Positions 33,209 through 41,311 are shown, counted from the stretch's first letter. The stretch: 64,000 nucleotides of DNA from JAXGOI01 sp040767605 (GCA_040767605.1 JAXGOI010000001.1:1-64000); one strand, 5' to 3'. Notes: generated from the letters alone by a model not told the origin. Made by a program: numbers and translations.

Positions 33209-35549
33209 AAACAGGTTCTTTGACTATGCGACCGGCAAGGAAGTTCGTAGTAATCCCGAAGAAAAATACCGGCAGTTGTTTGAGCACATTCTTATTGATG
33301 ATTTAGGCTATCCAAAAGAAAATATTGACATTGAAGTTGTTTTGCAGCGCGGAGCAGCCCGAAATGCGGAAAGGGCTGATATTGTTGTCTATAACGACAG
33401 CACCCACAAGCAAGAAAACGCATACATTATCATTGAGATAGAAACGCCTAAAAAGAAATACGACTTGCAGGCATTTTCATACGTTACGGCTACAACCGCG
33501 CCTTATTGTGTTTGGTTTGCCGGTTTTGAAAAGAATAGCGAAGGGCCTTACTATCATTATAGGGATTTGAAAACAGACCCATCCAAATTTACCCTTATTC
33601 CGACTTTGCCCCGTTATGGAGAAAGCCAAGAAACAATCGGATTATATCGCAAGCAAGACCTGAAGCCAGCAAAAGCCCTTAAACTGCTGTTTACAAGAAT
33701 GTATTATCATCTCTATGGGAATGGGCCAATAAAACGCGAAGAAAATATAGCAACAGAGGTTATTAAACTTCTGTTCTGCAAAATAATGGACGAAATAAAC
33801 CCTGATGAACTTTGTGAATTCCGGGCAACGCCTTCTGAATTGAATTCAGATGAAGGCAAAAAAGCAATAAGGCAGCGCATTGACAAGCTGTATGCCGCGC
33901 TTTTGAAAGACCCGGATTTTGGAGAAATGTTCAAGGGGGAAACAATCGGATATGATAACAACTGGATAGCGTATATTGTTTCTGAATTGCAAGGCATTGC
34001 TCTAATGCACGAAGATACAAATACTGATGCGTTGGGTGATGCGTATGAAATACTGCTTCCGTCTACATTGAAAGGCGAAAGCGGGCAATTCTTTACGCCG
34101 CGAGAAATAGTACGTTTCGCTATGGATGTTATAAGTCCGCAGTATAAAAACAGCGAAGTGATTTTGGATACAGCTTGCGGTTCCGGGGGCTTTCTCTCTA
34201 TTGCAATAGAAAAATTGCGCAAGCAAATTGATGAACTGTACAAAGTAAGAGGGTTTTCAAAAGACAGATTGAATTCCCTTCTTAAAGATTATGCCGACAA
34301 ATATATATTTGGCTGTGATATTGACCCGCTTTTATATAGAATTGCAAAATCATACATGGCCATTGTCGGGGACGGAAAGAGTAACATATATAACTTTGAT
34401 TCGCTGGAACCTTTTGCCAGGTTGAATGAACGTTTCAAAAAAAGAATCAAACCCGGTTCCGTAGACCTGATTACAACCAATCCGCCCTTTGGCACGCATA
34501 TTAAGGACACAAGAAAGGCTGTTCTTGAACAATACGAATTAGGACATAAACTTTCTAATGGTGTTCCAACCGCAGAGCTGCTTGACGGGCAAGACCCTGA
34601 TAAACTATTTGTTGAAAGAGATATTCAGTATCTTAAAGAAGCAGTTGACGGAAAAGGCGGCGGTAGAATGGTTATCGTTTTGCCTAAGCAAAACCTTTCC
34701 GGTGCGCAAGAAGAATCCGTAGAATTCAGAAAATGGCTAATGCGTAAAGTGCAGATAATAGCCATTGTTGATTTACCACGCGAGGCATTTCAACCGCATA
34801 CAGGGACAAAAACATCCCTTGTTTTTCTAAAGAAGGTTCATAATATACCCGACAACTATCCTGTTTTTATGGCTGTATCAGAGGCAGTTGGACATGACAG
34901 GCGTGGAAACCCTCTGTATAAAAAAGATGCAAGTGGTATGAATCTTCTTGGTGAAGATAAAAACCCTGTTATATGGAATGACCTGCCGGATATTTTGGAG
35001 CAATGGAACCACTACACATTAACACGGACAGTAAAGCAGGCGGAAGAAAACGAAGGACACGCGCCGAGCTGCTTTGTCATAAACTCAGAGCAAATTACCG
35101 ACGATCCATCAAGGCGTATTGATGCGTGGTACTGGGATCCAAACAAAAATAACCTTGCAAAACAGATTGAAGAATCTGTTGGCGGGGATGTTCAAGAAAT
35201 TGTTCGTTTGGGTGATTTAGTTGTAGAACATGGCATTTTCTATCCCGGCCGCCACAAAAGAAACTATGTTGACCCCGGCAAAGATAGCGTTCCGTTTTAT
35301 TCTGGAACACAGATTCTTCAAATCCGCCCGTTTGATTTGCATTATCAGCCGCGTGACTATACACCTGCTGCAAAGCATTTTGTTGAAAAGGACTGGATTT
35401 TAATAACCCGTTCCGGTTCAACAGGGCGTGTTGTCATGGTTACTGACAGCATGGCGGGAACCATGGTGACAGAGCATGTTACTGAGGCTCCCTCCTTAAT
35501 TTCCAATGTGCCGCCGATGACGGTTTTTTCGCCGCCCTGTTCGGTGTAG
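33201..35549 (+). pseudogene. Fused restriction-modification protein (nuclease-like, N6-methylase, target recognition), 3'-truncated
   Basis: Residues 1-125 resemble the HsdR N-terminal nuclease-like domain (YRQLFEHILIDDLGYPKENI, ADIVVYND and AYIIIEIETPKKK). Residues 175-600 form an HsdM-type N6-adenine methylase with SAM motif LDTACGSGGFLSIA and catalytic TNPPFGTHI. From about 655 a target-recognition domain begins (VEHGIFYPGRHKR, SGTQILQIRPFDLHYQP). This ends abruptly after GTMVTEHV (about 35483), where antisense phage DNA takes over. A single-chain R-M-S arrangement is characteristic of type IIG or fused type I-like systems. The methylase may fold, but specificity is incomplete. Confidence 0.75.
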
Positions 35550-35569
35550 TTTTTTGCGTTGTATGACAT
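35483..35569 (-). pseudogene. Head fiber protein, first 29 codons only
   Basis: MSYNAKNYTEQGGEKTVIGG followed by TLEIKEGASV is the typical start of the small head fiber protein that follows capsid genes in clostridial HK97-like phages. AGGGGAGG lies upstream on the minus strand. After the GASV segment the frame becomes antisense of the R-M gene, fixing the recombination junction at about 35483. Confidence 0.65.
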
Positions 35570-35584
35570 AGCGAAACCCTCCCC

Positions 35585-36766
35585 TTAAGCGTGCTGCTTG
35601 AGCAGCTTGATACCTTCAGGCAGTACGGTCTTTCCATCCACACGTTGGAAAGCATAAAAACCAGTCTGCAGGTTGGCGATATGCAGCTCATTTGCCCGTC
35701 GGATGGTCCTGCCACAGCGGTCGGCAATCCAGTAGTTCTGGAAATCACCGAAGGCTATAGTGAAGGCGCCGGCGGCGATGGTGGGGGCATACTGGGAGAC
35801 ATATACAGGGTAGCCCAGCAATCTGTCGGGCTCGTCGGCCTGCAGGGAAGGCTGCCACATATATACACCATTTCCGTCCTTCAATTTCCGTATACCCGCA
35901 AGAGTGGCGCTGTTGAGAACGAAGACAGCGTTTTTCTTGTAGCCCTCTTTTAGGGAATACGTAAGGTCGATAAGTTCATCCGCTGTGATTGTCCCGGCCG
36001 TCGCCGTAGTCACACCGACATCTCCGCCCTTTGATGTGAAGATGCCGGTGGGCTGGCCCTCTCCGGTGCCGACACAGAAGGCTTGCTCTTCCTTTGCCGC
36101 AAAAGCATAAGCGAAGTTATCGATGAGGTAAGGTTCCAGCAAGAACATAGAATCCTGCAGCAACTCTTCCGACACGAGTGCCGCCGCCCGCAGGGTGTAG
36201 GCATCCAAAGAGATCTGATTAAACGTAGGTGTGCTGGGTGTAAAGCTACCGGACTCTGCCACCCAGTCTGCAGCCACATCGGTCAGTGCGATGTTAATCC
36301 TGTGGGGCGCCGCTGTGGTGATGACTTTGGAGATCCGCCGGATTACATTTTCATGCTTTAGAGCCTTCACAAGGTTCGTATCAAATTCGATGGGCACAAG
36401 ATAGCCGCCTGTGGAATCTGTACCCTCCTCCATGACGTTATGGACAGGCTTTTTGCCTCGCACAAGATTTAGGAAATCTTCCCGGTATTCTGCCGTCGCC
36501 CTGGGACTTATGGGGTCTCCGCCCCGTGCGCTGGGCTTTTCCGTGATGGGTGTGCTGGTGGGCTGTGCCATTGCGGCGTCTCTTGCCACCCGGTCTTCCT
36601 CAATGGCAATTTGGCGAGCCATGACGTCGATGTCTGCCACCATCTTCTCATAGGTTGCGTTGTCTTCGCTAGACAGGACACTGTCCTTGGTGCGTGTGTC
36701 GAGAAATGCCTTTGCAGCATCCCAGGCCTTTGCGCGCTTTTCACGCAGCTCGAGTACTTTTTGCAT
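35585..36766 (-). CDS. HK97-family major capsid protein (second phage)
   Basis: 393 residues. N-terminal coiled-coil delta domain (LELREKRAKAWDAAKAFLDT), linker, then capsid fold: DSTGGYLVPIEFDTNLVKAL, AVLVSEEL-like AALVSEELLQDSMFLLEPYL, AFCVGTGEGQPTGIFTSKGG and the C-terminal WIADRCGRTIRRANELHIAN. ATG at 36766 has GGAGGATA upstream; the longer frame overlaps the protease gene. Complete and probably translatable, but stranded without portal or terminase genes. Confidence 0.92.
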   Translation of the reverse strand: MQKVLELREKRAKAWDAAKAFLDTRTKDSVLSSEDNATYEKMVADIDVMARQIAIEEDRVARDAAMAQPTSTPITEKPSARGGDPISPRATAEYREDFLNLVRGKKPVHNVMEEGTDSTGGYLVPIEFDTNLVKALKHENVIRRISKVITTAAPHRINIALTDVAADWVAESGSFTPSTPTFNQISLDAYTLRAAALVSEELLQDSMFLLEPYLIDNFAYAFAAKEEQAFCVGTGEGQPTGIFTSKGGDVGVTTATAGTITADELIDLTYSLKEGYKKNAVFVLNSATLAGIRKLKDGNGVYMWQPSLQADEPDRLLGYPVYVSQYAPTIAAGAFTIAFGDFQNYWIADRCGRTIRRANELHIANLQTGFYAFQRVDGKTVLPEGIKLLKQHA

Positions 36767-36782
36767 AATAATATATCCTCCG

Positions 36783-37556
36783 TCAAATGTATTTGCGAGC
36801 CTGCAAATTTTGCATGGCCGCTTCAATGGATATGCCGGTATTTACTTTCGACTCCGGCTTCGGTATGAGCTTACTCATAAGGGAATTGGTAACCGCCCTG
36901 CGGCTAAATGCGAATGTGATGGCTTCCGGGTGGCCTCGCTTTGTATCCTCTAAGATCCCATCGGCAAAGCCCATTTCAATAGCCTTATTGGCGTTGAGCC
37001 AGGTCTCCGCATCCATGAGATGAGACAATCGTACCCTTGAAAGCCCGGTCTTGATCTCATAGGCGTTGATGATGCTCTCCTTTACTTCGCCCAACATGGC
37101 GATGGCCTTTTGCATCTCCCCACTATCTCCGATGGCCACTGTCAAAGGGTTGTGCACCATCATGAGAGCTGTCGGCGCCATGAGCACCTTGGTACCTGCC
37201 ATAGCGATGACCGAAGCGGCGCTTGCCGCGATGCCGTCAATCTTGACAGTCACGTCCCCGCGATAGTCCATAAGCATGGCATAGATTTGACTGGCCGCAA
37301 TACAATCCCCGCCGGGGGAGTTGAGCCAAATGACAATGTCACCCTCGCCGGCATAAAGCTCTGCTTTAAAGGCCTTCGGGGTGACATCATCATCAAACCA
37401 GGATTCTTCGGCGATTACGCCGTCGAGATAGAGAGTCCGGGTGCCGGAACCCTCATCACACGCCCAGCTCCAAAACTTGCGGGTGGCACCCGCTGGCAAA
37501 TCGCGCATGTTACTTTGAGTGGGTTGGTGCATTTCTGCCCGCGCTATTTGTTCCAT
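36783..37556 (-). CDS. ClpP-type head maturation protease
   Basis: 257 residues. ClpP fold with IWLNSPGGDCIAASQIYAML, catalytic Ser in DGIAASAASVIAMAG, and His in LMMVHNPLTVAIGDS. An N-terminal extension and a C-terminal tail (from about residue 210) act as scaffold in this class. Processes the capsid protein during head assembly. GGAGG precedes the ATG. The bases right before it belong to a DUF2800 remnant rather than the usual portal gene. Confidence 0.9.
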   Translation of the reverse strand: MEQIARAEMHQPTQSNMRDLPAGATRKFWSWACDEGSGTRTLYLDGVIAEESWFDDDVTPKAFKAELYAGEGDIVIWLNSPGGDCIAASQIYAMLMDYRGDVTVKIDGIAASAASVIAMAGTKVLMAPTALMMVHNPLTVAIGDSGEMQKAIAMLGEVKESIINAYEIKTGLSRVRLSHLMDAETWLNANKAIEMGFADGILEDTKRGHPEAITFAFSRRAVTNSLMSKLIPKPESKVNTGISIEAAMQNLQARKYI

Positions 37557-37558
37557 TA

Positions 37559-37792
37559 TTATCGTCCTCCTTTACTGTTACTGTACTCGTCCATCTCGGC
37601 ATCTTCGCACTCCGGTAAGCGGTCGGTGTATCCGAGGAATTTATTCAGTTTACCTTCAGCCACCCTGTGAGCAATCGTTCCTTCAGTCGCATAGACCGAG
37701 CTGGTTTCTGTCAGGAATTCGGTGAGCCTGGCACTGGGCGGACACTCTATCCATCTTTTGCTTGCCGAAGGTGAGAGAAGCGCATGGCTCAT
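37559..37792 (-). pseudogene. DUF2800 phage protein, N-terminal fragment
   Basis: SHALLSPSASKRWIECPPSA and RLTEFLTETSSVYATEGTIA followed by HRVAEGKL are the conserved start of DUF2800 (RecB-like nuclease fold) proteins in clostridial phage replication modules, usually over 350 residues. Only about 70 residues remain before the ClpP-type protease gene region begins. Overlaps the preceding gene's stop (ATGAG). Confidence 0.75.
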
Positions 37793-38106
37793 CAGAGTGC
37801 CCTCGCTTCTTCCATAAGTACCGTGTACTCCGAGGGCGGTACTTCGGAAAGCTTCTTGACTCCGTGGCTGGCAAGCAGTTTCTGAACTTCTGCGGTGTGG
37901 CCGGCTCTCGACTTTTCAGCGAGAAGGCTACGGACTTCTGCAATGTCAGGGTACTTGACTTCCGGAACAGTCTCTTCTTCCGGGTACTCCTCCACGGCAT
38001 CATGGTCGAAGTCATACTCGGCTTTGATCTCTTCGGCCAGTTCAGCCAGGGTTCTCGCAATGCAAGCGAGGTCGTTTCCGATTTGCTGGGCTTTATCCGG
38101 TGACAT
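37792..38106 (-). CDS. Phage hypothetical protein (rrp5-like in databases)
   Basis: 104 residues, ATG at 38106 after CGGAGGG. Acidic middle (EEYPEEETVPEVKY) and a conserved end (IAEVRSLLAEKSRAGHTAEV, LLASHGVKKLSEVPPSEYTV). Proteins with this C-terminus regularly precede DUF2800 genes in clostridial phages. Function unknown, but the pattern suggests a single-strand annealing or replication accessory role; that is a guess. Confidence 0.65.
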   Translation of the reverse strand: MSPDKAQQIGNDLACIARTLAELAEEIKAEYDFDHDAVEEYPEEETVPEVKYPDIAEVRSLLAEKSRAGHTAEVQKLLASHGVKKLSEVPPSEYTVLMEEARAL

Positions 38107-38166
38107 AAGCAAGCCCTCCGTTTCCGTTGATTTTCATACGGTTTACCTCCGTTTTATAATGTAGGA

Positions 38167-38205
38167 GCATCGCTCCTCACCTTGTACTGGACAGGCAAGG
38201 AGCGA
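38167..38205. promoter_or_regulatory. Hairpin between phage genes
   Basis: ATCGCTCCT and AGGAGCGAT form perfect arms around a 19-base loop that itself contains CCTTG/CAAGG-like complementarity. Located in the 110-base gap between the sigma-like gene and the next phage gene. Terminator or regulatory hairpin; the function is not clear. Confidence 0.35.
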
Positions 38206-38219
38206 TATCCGTAGTGAAA

Positions 38220-38588
38220 TCAAAAATATTTTTTCAAGGTCTCGTTTTCACGGAGCAGTCGTTCCAGCCGCTTCTGGCGGTAATACACTCCGTCAACAGT
38301 CATGTGGAGCTTTTCCGCTATATCAGCTTTTTTTGTTTTCCGAATCAGGCAGACCCACAATTCCTGGTCAATGGGGTCCAGTGTGCCAATGACCTCCGCA
38401 ATAGCATCCTGCCTTTCACTGTCTGCGTAAGCGTTTTCAATGTTTACACCCTCGTCCGCAAGTTCAAAAGTGACCTCGGTGCCGTCGTCGTTAAAGCCGA
38501 GTGGCTTATCCAGCTCAAGGGTGCGACGAACATACCATCCGATGAACAAGGGAGGAAAAGGTGCGCAGCGTTTATTCGCGGGTAACAT
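38220..38588 (-). CDS. Phage sigma-70 region 4-like protein
   Basis: 122 residues. C-terminal helix-turn-helix of sigma region 4 type (DAIAEVIGTLDPIDQELWVC, KKADIAEKLHMTVDGVYYRQ). The N-terminal part has a GWYVRRTLELDKPLGFNDDG segment. Proteins of this kind regulate late or replication genes in clostridial phages. The first few residues (MLPAN) may derive from the junction with the mcrC fragment, so the true start is uncertain. Confidence 0.7.
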   Translation of the reverse strand: MLPANKRCAPFPPLFIGWYVRRTLELDKPLGFNDDGTEVTFELADEGVNIENAYADSERQDAIAEVIGTLDPIDQELWVCLIRKTKKADIAEKLHMTVDGVYYRQKRLERLLRENETLKKYF

Positions 38589-38976
38589 TGGCTTGATTTA
38601 TCCAGATTTCATCAGCCGAAGCAGCGGGATATGTATTATCGCTGATGCTAAGTACAAACCGATTGATAATATTGGGAACAGGGACTATCTACAGGTTCTT
38701 GCATATATGTTCAGATTTGATGCCAAGAAAGGATTCTATCTTTATCCGGAGGCAGAAAACACAGAGGATTTACAACTTTGGATGAATAAAGGCTCCACCT
38801 ATGAAAAAAATGTGGAACCGAGAAACGACATATGTGTCACTAAGCATGGATTGAAAATTCCAAACCATGCAGATCATTACATAAATTTTGTTGAAAGAAT
38901 GAATACGTACGAGAAGGAATTCAGAAAAGTTGTAGAAACTCATGCGTTGGAGAAGTCTCTGCTTAATATGGATTAA
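38575..38976 (+). pseudogene. C-terminal fragment of McrC-like restriction protein
   Basis: About 130 residues: LIYPDFISRSSGICIIADAK followed by YKPI supplies the D-(x)n-AK nuclease core of the McrC/DUF2357-type PD-(D/E)xK domain. LQVLAYMFRFDAKKGFYLYP and the terminal helices follow. McrC pairs with the GTPase McrB to cut modified DNA. McrB and the N-terminal half of McrC are missing; the 5' border is the junction with the phage sigma-like gene. The open frame upstream (from 38440) is antisense phage DNA. Confidence 0.6.
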
Positions 38977-38983
38977 TCGTACC

Positions 38984-39130
38984 GTTTGCCGAGTGAACAC
39001 AGTGTTCAAATCCACTTTGCTCCCGTTTGCTGTGTGAACACCCCTTGAGTACCCGTTTGTCGAGTGCAGGGCGAAATCAGCCATTACACTCCGCAAACGG
39101 GTATTTTTATCTGCACTCGGCAAACGGCAG
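38984..39130. repeat. Island right-end repeat zone with nested inverted CCGTTTG motifs
   Basis: Five copies of a CCCGTTTGYYGAGTG-type motif, three direct and two inverted. The outermost pair CCGTTTGCCGAGTG (38986-) and CACTCGGCAAACGG (ending about 39126) is perfectly complementary over 14 bases. An inner pair ACCCGTTTG-GAGTG / CACTC-CAAACGGGT forms a second stem followed by ATTTTT. The second direct copy is about 80 percent identical over 45 bases to a sequence at the island's left end (16450). Function unknown; recombinase sites or a structured RNA are candidates. Confidence 0.65.
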
Positions 39131-39140
39131 AAAATAAAAA

Positions 39141-39180
39141 AGCCGCCAAAAAGCCTTGAAAGCAAGACTTTTTGACGGCT
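39141..39180. terminator. 18-bp stem-loop (bidirectional terminator-like)
   Basis: Arms AGCCGCCAAAAAGCCTTG and CAAGACTTTTTGACGGCT pair with two G-U-type mismatches around an AAAG loop. Flanked by an A-run on the left. Likely terminator of whatever is transcribed from the island. Confidence 0.6.
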
Positions 39181-39198
39181 GCTGTGTGCAAAATAAAA

Positions 39199-39236
39199 AC
39201 GCTAATCCCGATACGCGTTGTATCAAAATTAGCGTT
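39199..39236 (-). terminator. Terminator downstream of tRNA-Ala
   Basis: AACGCTAAT / ATTAGCGTT with inner GATAC/GTATC arms. On the minus strand it is followed by TTTTATTTT and lies seven bases past the tRNA 3' end, so it should terminate the tRNA transcript. Confidence 0.75.
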
Positions 39237-39242
39237 CTTCTA

Positions 39243-39318
39243 TGGTGGAGACGAAGAGGATTGAACTCTCGACCTTACGGATGCGAACCGTACGCTCTCC
39301 CAGCTGAGCTACGCCCCC
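39243..39318 (-). tRNA. tRNA-Ala (CGC anticodon)
   Basis: 76 bases including an encoded CCA. Acceptor arms GGGGGCG/CGTCTCC, D-arm AGCTCAGCTGGGAGAGC, anticodon stem TACGG/CCGTA with loop TTCGCAT, T-arm with GTTCAATCC. The anticodon CGC reads GCG. Its 3' end points into the island. tRNA 3' ends are frequent integration sites, but no second copy of this end was found on the far side. Confidence 0.93.
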
Positions 39319-39425
39319 ATTTATCTGACAAATAAAAGCATAGCCCATGATTATTCAAATGTCAAGTACCGTAATTATTTATATTTTCTATTCTTTTTGC
39401 CCTGTTATTTTTAAGATAAATTGTC

Positions 39426-39902
39426 TCAGTTAAGAAATATAATTCCAATATTTAAGTAAAAAGCAAAAAGCAGCCAAATCAGATAGGGGCTTAAAATATA
39501 AGCAGCCTTTGGGGATATATTTTTAAAATTATAATATACGCTTAAACTGAGAATTATTATAATCCCCAGGAGGAAGGCAGAAAAGGTAAAAAAGCGCAGA
39601 TTAAAGAAAAACAGGGGCCAGAGAAATAAAAAAATCATAAGCAGGCCAAAAACAAATAAGGCCTGGTCTTTTTCTTTTGAGGGGCTCTTGGCAATAAAAT
39701 AGGCGGAAAGGCCCATTAAAAGGTAAAGAACCGACCAAACTAAAGAAAAGATTATCCCATAAGGGGCAAAGGGGGGCAAATTCAGAGAATTATAAACGGT
39801 TTTAAAGTTTCCCAAAACTAATTCCCCGGCTAATAAGCCAATTAAAAGAGGAGTAATAAGAGAAATTAATAAAATCAGCCATTGTTTTTTAGTCTGGGGC
39901 AT
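39426..39902 (-). CDS. TspO/MBR family membrane protein
   Basis: 158 residues with five hydrophobic helices. Conserved TspO features include the helix-1 loop FKTVYNSLNLPPFAPYGIIF and SLVWSVLYLLMGLSAYF in helix 2; the tryptophans of later helices are partly retained (FLWPLFFFNLRFF). Homologues bind porphyrins and cholesterol-like ligands and take part in stress responses. Monocistronic on the minus strand, opposite to the spoIIM operon. The start ATG has GGAGGAATAC upstream. Confidence 0.85.
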   Translation of the reverse strand: MPQTKKQWLILLISLITPLLIGLLAGELVLGNFKTVYNSLNLPPFAPYGIIFSLVWSVLYLLMGLSAYFIAKSPSKEKDQALFVFGLLMIFLFLWPLFFFNLRFFTFSAFLLGIIIILSLSVYYNFKNISPKAAYILSPYLIWLLFAFYLNIGIIFLN

Positions 39903-40003
39903 AAGTATTCCTCCATCCCAAAATATCCTTATGGCTAAAACATATGCTTGACCGGGCTAAAATTATACTAAAAACTTAAAAAGTCCAAAAATTTCCCCTT
40001 GGC

Positions 40004-40132
40004 TTAATTTAAATTCAGCCTGATTAACTCTTCAATAGTAGAGTATTTTGTAATTGCATTTTCAAGATATTCTTTTAACTCGCCGGGGGTGCCCCTAAAA
40101 AACAGGGTGTTTTTTGTAAAGAATAATTCCAT
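40004..40132 (-). CDS. Small 42-residue protein
   Basis: Reading from ATG at 40132 (minus) with an excellent GGGAGG seven bases upstream. The product begins MELFFTKNTLFFRGTPGELK and ends in a STIEELIRLNLN helix. It is mixed beta/alpha in appearance and not a membrane protein. No family is recognised. It lies between tspO and the divergent spoIIM gene and was evidently too short for standard gene calling. Codon use is like that of chromosomal neighbours. Confidence 0.5.
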   Translation of the reverse strand: MELFFTKNTLFFRGTPGELKEYLENAITKYSTIEELIRLNLN

Positions 40133-40255
40133 TTTTTTGCCTCCCATGGTTTTTATCCTAGTATATGTTTACCCATGGATTTTATCCCTTTTAAAAGCAT
40201 ATTGCCGGGTTAAAAGCATAAAATTTACAAGGGCAAAAAAGAGGGGGCGGGGAAA

Positions 40256-40876
40256 ATAAATAGGCTGGGAAGGGGTATATTAAACCATATTCAGGAGCTT
40301 TGGCTGCTCTATACTCTGCTTTTTCTGGCCTTTATAGTCGGAGTTTTAGGGGGTTACCTTGTGCCTTCCTCATTAGATTCCGGAGTTTTAAAGGAGCTTA
40401 ACAGTTACTACTATTCAATCCTCCGGGGCCTGCCCGGCGCCGATTTAAACTATGGTGAGGAGTTTTTAAAGGCTTTATTATTTAACGGCGGCCTCCTTTT
40501 ATTAGTTTGGTTTTTTGGTCTTACAGTTTTAGGGTTTATACTTGTTTTCCCGGTGATATTTTATAAGGGCTTTGCCCTGGGGTTTTGCATCAGCTTTATT
40601 TTGGGGCAAAGGGCGGTGGAAGGAATAATAATTTTGCTTTTTACCGTTTTGCCCCAATCTTTAATCGTTACCCCGATTTTAATTCTTGGGGCGGTGCAGG
40701 CCATGGGCTTTTCCTTCCAGCTTATTAAAAAGCAGGAAGCCCCCAAAAGCTTTGGCGGGCAATTTATGCTTTATATGTACCGGTTTTTTCTTTTAGCTTT
40801 GGCTATGGTTTTTGCTGCTATTTTACAGGGTTTTATGGCGCCGCATTTATTAAAAGCTTTTTTTGCCCTGCTTTAA
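40256..40876 (+). CDS. spoIIM: Stage II sporulation protein M
   Basis: About 206 residues. SpoIIM is a five-helix mother-cell membrane protein that works with SpoIID and SpoIIP to remove septal peptidoglycan during engulfment. The family's first helix (ELWLLYTLLFLAFIVGVLGG) lies upstream of the first ATG/GTG/TTG codon in frame (GTG 40361), so the true start must be earlier. The usual N-terminal RLGR motif is encoded right after ATA at 40256, which has GAGGGGGCGGGG before it. An ATA (or CTG 40265) start is therefore inferred. Helices 2-5 and the ILGQRAVEGIIILLFTVLPQ segment are intact. Heads the operon leading to xerD. Confidence 0.8.
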   Translation: MNRLGRGILNHIQELWLLYTLLFLAFIVGVLGGYLVPSSLDSGVLKELNSYYYSILRGLPGADLNYGEEFLKALLFNGGLLLLVWFFGLTVLGFILVFPVIFYKGFALGFCISFILGQRAVEGIIILLFTVLPQSLIVTPILILGAVQAMGFSFQLIKKQEAPKSFGGQFMLYMYRFFLLALAMVFAAILQGFMAPHLLKAFFALL

Positions 40877-40898
40877 AAATTAAAAGGAGGTGAAAAGA

Positions 40899-41156
40899 AT
40901 GATTTTTATTGCCGTTACAAAAACAAGAAAAAAATTAAATTTTATTATCAAGGTAACCCTTCTACTTCTTTTAATTGCTTTTCTTATCCCTTCGTTATAC
41001 GGGATGATAGTTGAAGTAAATGCTCCGGAGCAATTCAGCGGAGGGGAGAACTTGGAGGAATACCCCGGCGAGCCTATGAGAGTAAACGGAGAGGCCTGGA
41101 AGGCGGAAACAAGATATTGGGAGGATATTGCGGTAATGCTGGGGGGAATTAAATAA
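40899..41156 (+). CDS. Small single-pass membrane protein
   Basis: 85 residues, ATG at 40899 with AAAGGAGG upstream. One N-terminal membrane helix (KVTLLLLLIAFLIPSLYGMI) followed by an acidic outside segment (APEQFSGGENLEEYPGEPMR). Unrecognised family. Lies between spoIIM and xerD and is probably co-transcribed with spoIIM (22-base gap). A similar short protein often sits at this place in clostridial genomes, but I cannot name it. Confidence 0.6.
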   Translation: MIFIAVTKTRKKLNFIIKVTLLLLLIAFLIPSLYGMIVEVNAPEQFSGGENLEEYPGEPMRVNGEAWKAETRYWEDIAVMLGGIK

Positions 41157-41311
41157 GGCGGCAAATAAAATAAATAAGGGGGTGAAACAGGAAAGCTAAA
41201 TAATTAAGACAAAAGAGGCATGGGGCATAAGGCATAATAAAGGGATATTTTAATTTAATGTGGAACTTTTTATATATTCTCCAAAAGCATTGCCTGAAAG
41301 AGGGCCTGTAA

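Larger units (their letters stand above)
35483..38588 (-). mobile_element. Remnant of a second HK97-type prophage, minus strand
   Basis: Minus-strand phage genes: a sigma-like protein, an rrp5-like hypothetical, the start of a DUF2800 gene, then directly ClpP-type head protease, capsid protein and a stub of head fiber protein. The DUF2800 stub joins the protease gene with the whole replication, terminase and portal region missing. Both outer edges cut genes (head fiber against R-M gene; sigma-like gene against mcrC). It is unrelated in sequence and orientation to the satellite capsid module at 30412. Confidence 0.75.
16177..39242. mobile_element. Composite genomic island between gntR and tRNA-Ala
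   Basis: About 23 kb of accessory DNA separates the broken GntR gene from an intact tRNA-Ala gene whose 3' end faces the island. It contains at least four distinct mobile units: a serine-recombinase operon, an IS21-type element, a tyrosine-integrase satellite and an HK97-type prophage remnant, plus restriction-modification pieces. The central part (27361-38200) is visibly more GC-rich than the flanking chromosome. Related CCGTTTGYYGAGTG repeats occur near both ends (16457-16510 and 38986-39129). The left limit is inferred from where GntR homology stops. No duplicate of the tRNA-Ala 3' end was found at the left, so the mechanism of insertion is not settled. Confidence 0.65.

Noticed and set aside
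38440..38574. First 45 codons of the McrC open frame taken as an N-terminus
   Set aside because: They are antisense of the phage sigma-like gene; McrC similarity begins only near 38575.
38984..39130. Repeat zone considered as a CRISPR array
   Set aside because: Spacing and orientation of the copies are irregular, units diverge and invert, and no cas genes are present.
39243..39318. tRNA-Ala considered as the proven attachment site of the island
   Set aside because: No direct repeat of the tRNA 3' end could be found on the left side, so the link is positional only.
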